This document shows, in pieces, positions 59,177-60,000 of a stretch of 60,000 bases of DNA; within the stretch, counting starts at the first letter, position 1, and each line of letters opens with the position of its first letter. The translations under genes and the position numbers were made by a program. The stretch spans positions 20,167,501 to 20,227,500 of the forward strand of contig NC_088308.1 in the NCBI RefSeq assembly GCF_910592395.1, given 5' to 3'. This stretch comes from Lineus longissimus. Taxonomy: Eukaryota; Nemertea; Pilidiophora; Heteronemertea; Lineidae. The notes below the pieces were generated by a model. That model worked only from the letters and a program-made list of their open reading frames with translations, searched no databases and was not told the origin of the DNA.

Positions 59177-59182
59177 AATAAA
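59177..59182 (+). terminator. Alternative candidate polyadenylation signal AATAAA
   Basis: AATAAA is followed immediately by tttggtgtggtgccttg, a GU-rich element, but closer to the hexamer than usual. It is an alternative to the site at 58835. Confidence 0.25.
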
Positions 59183-60000
59183 TTTGGTGTGGTGCCTTGT
59201 TAAGATGAGGGAATATGAGAGAACATCCTGCATTTCATTGTGCTTTTGTACAACATCTTAACTGGGCTTTGAGACGAAGCAGGACAGCTTTATTGCTAGG
59301 AATTGGGTTAGTGTACCGGCAAGTAACCAATGTTACAATATATTTGCCTGGTAGTGTTATCCAGAGTATAGCAGGCAATGCTTTATCTGTCTTTATGTGC
59401 AAAACTTGGGGCGTAGCTTTTGTTATAGCTATTGCACCGTCTGCCAATATTAGCATTACCGTAAAAATGGGATGATTTTTTTTCACCTGCTATATACAAT
59501 TAAACGGAAATGGTCATGCACTATGTAAAAAATAGAGAATGTTATCATAGGATCAGTAACATACATCATTAGACTCAGAGTTTCATTTATTCTTTTGCAC
59601 AAAAAACATTAAAATGCACAAAAATATGATTGGGTTGTAAATATTTTGTTGATGAAAGGCCCTTGTCGGGATTTTTCAAACATCTATTCATGTTTTCATT
59701 TATATTGTACATCTTGGCCCAACACATCCAATTTCAGGCCATTCTAGTTGTTGGCAAAGTCTGTGAGTGATGTGTGGACTTGCTGACAAGAATCATTTCA
59801 AGATTAAAACCTCCCTCCATCTCATACTGATGACAATTTCTTTCTTCTTGGAGGAAGCACGAAAAATATGTATATGTATCAGTTAGATGCTCAATGCTTC
59901 ATTGGAATCTTTATGAAGTCAGATGCGTAATTCAAGCAAATCTTACATTTGTTTTCATGCCTCCGACTTGTACATTGTAGTTAGGTTTGAAAAAAAACAA

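Larger units (their letters stand above)
57020..60000 (+). other. Probable 3' UTR and downstream region
   Basis: No further collagen coding was seen. Short open frames on both strands (longest about 86 codons at 59215-59475) lack recognisable features. G runs and a TG repeat lie at 58872-58899. Confidence 0.55.

Overview
This window is AT-rich, intron-dominated animal genomic DNA. Small exons are separated by introns of about 0.25 to 3.5 kb, with standard GT/AG junctions and scattered microsatellites and hairpins. The recurring tacatgta and taccggta words give the look of a marine invertebrate (echinoderm, lancelet or mollusc), but that taxonomic guess is weak. No prokaryotic operon, rRNA, tRNA, CRISPR array or intact transposase gene is visible.

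The one gene I can support is on the + strand, from 12985 to 57019. It is a non-fibrillar collagen for which I find 37 exons. Joined, they encode about 812 residues, numbered below from the first visible exon. Every exon except the first visible one is a multiple of three bases and meets its neighbours in phase 0, and almost all begin with a whole glycine codon. The domain order is three collagenous blocks (exons 1-9, 13-18 and 20-34) separated by two non-collagenous blocks (exons 10-12 and exon 19), then a cysteine-bearing C-terminus. That order, and the C-terminal signature APCPLGxDGLPxxGC, match the membrane-associated collagens with interrupted triple helices (MACITs: types XIII, XXIII and XXV). 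The N-terminal cytosolic, transmembrane and coiled-coil part is not identified. The first visible exon starts inside a glycine codon, so at least one exon lies upstream, within 1-12984 or outside the window.

Layout: 1-12984, no recognisable exon, one minisatellite; 12985-20975, collagenous block 1; 21241-22795, three short exons coding hydrophobic, possibly helical segments; 23604-26270, collagenous block 2; 27274-27444, an unusual 57-residue basic, two-cysteine non-collagenous exon in a CpG-rich patch; 29329-48835, collagenous block 3, opening and closing with arginine/lysine-rich exons that hold furin-type motifs; 49309-57019, the C-terminal region. This last region carries three separate exon copies of the cysteine-pair module plus a basic Ser/Thr-rich linker exon, ending at a TAA at 57017-57019. 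Downstream, 57020-60000 looks like 3' UTR and intergenic DNA with candidate AATAAA signals.

The main point of interest is the three C-terminal cysteine modules. As I recall, vertebrate relatives have one. All three are in phase 0, so they could be used in series or as alternative C-termini. Other leads are the CpG-rich basic exon, a weak donor at exon 6 that would give a truncated product if read through, and several strong intronic hairpins.
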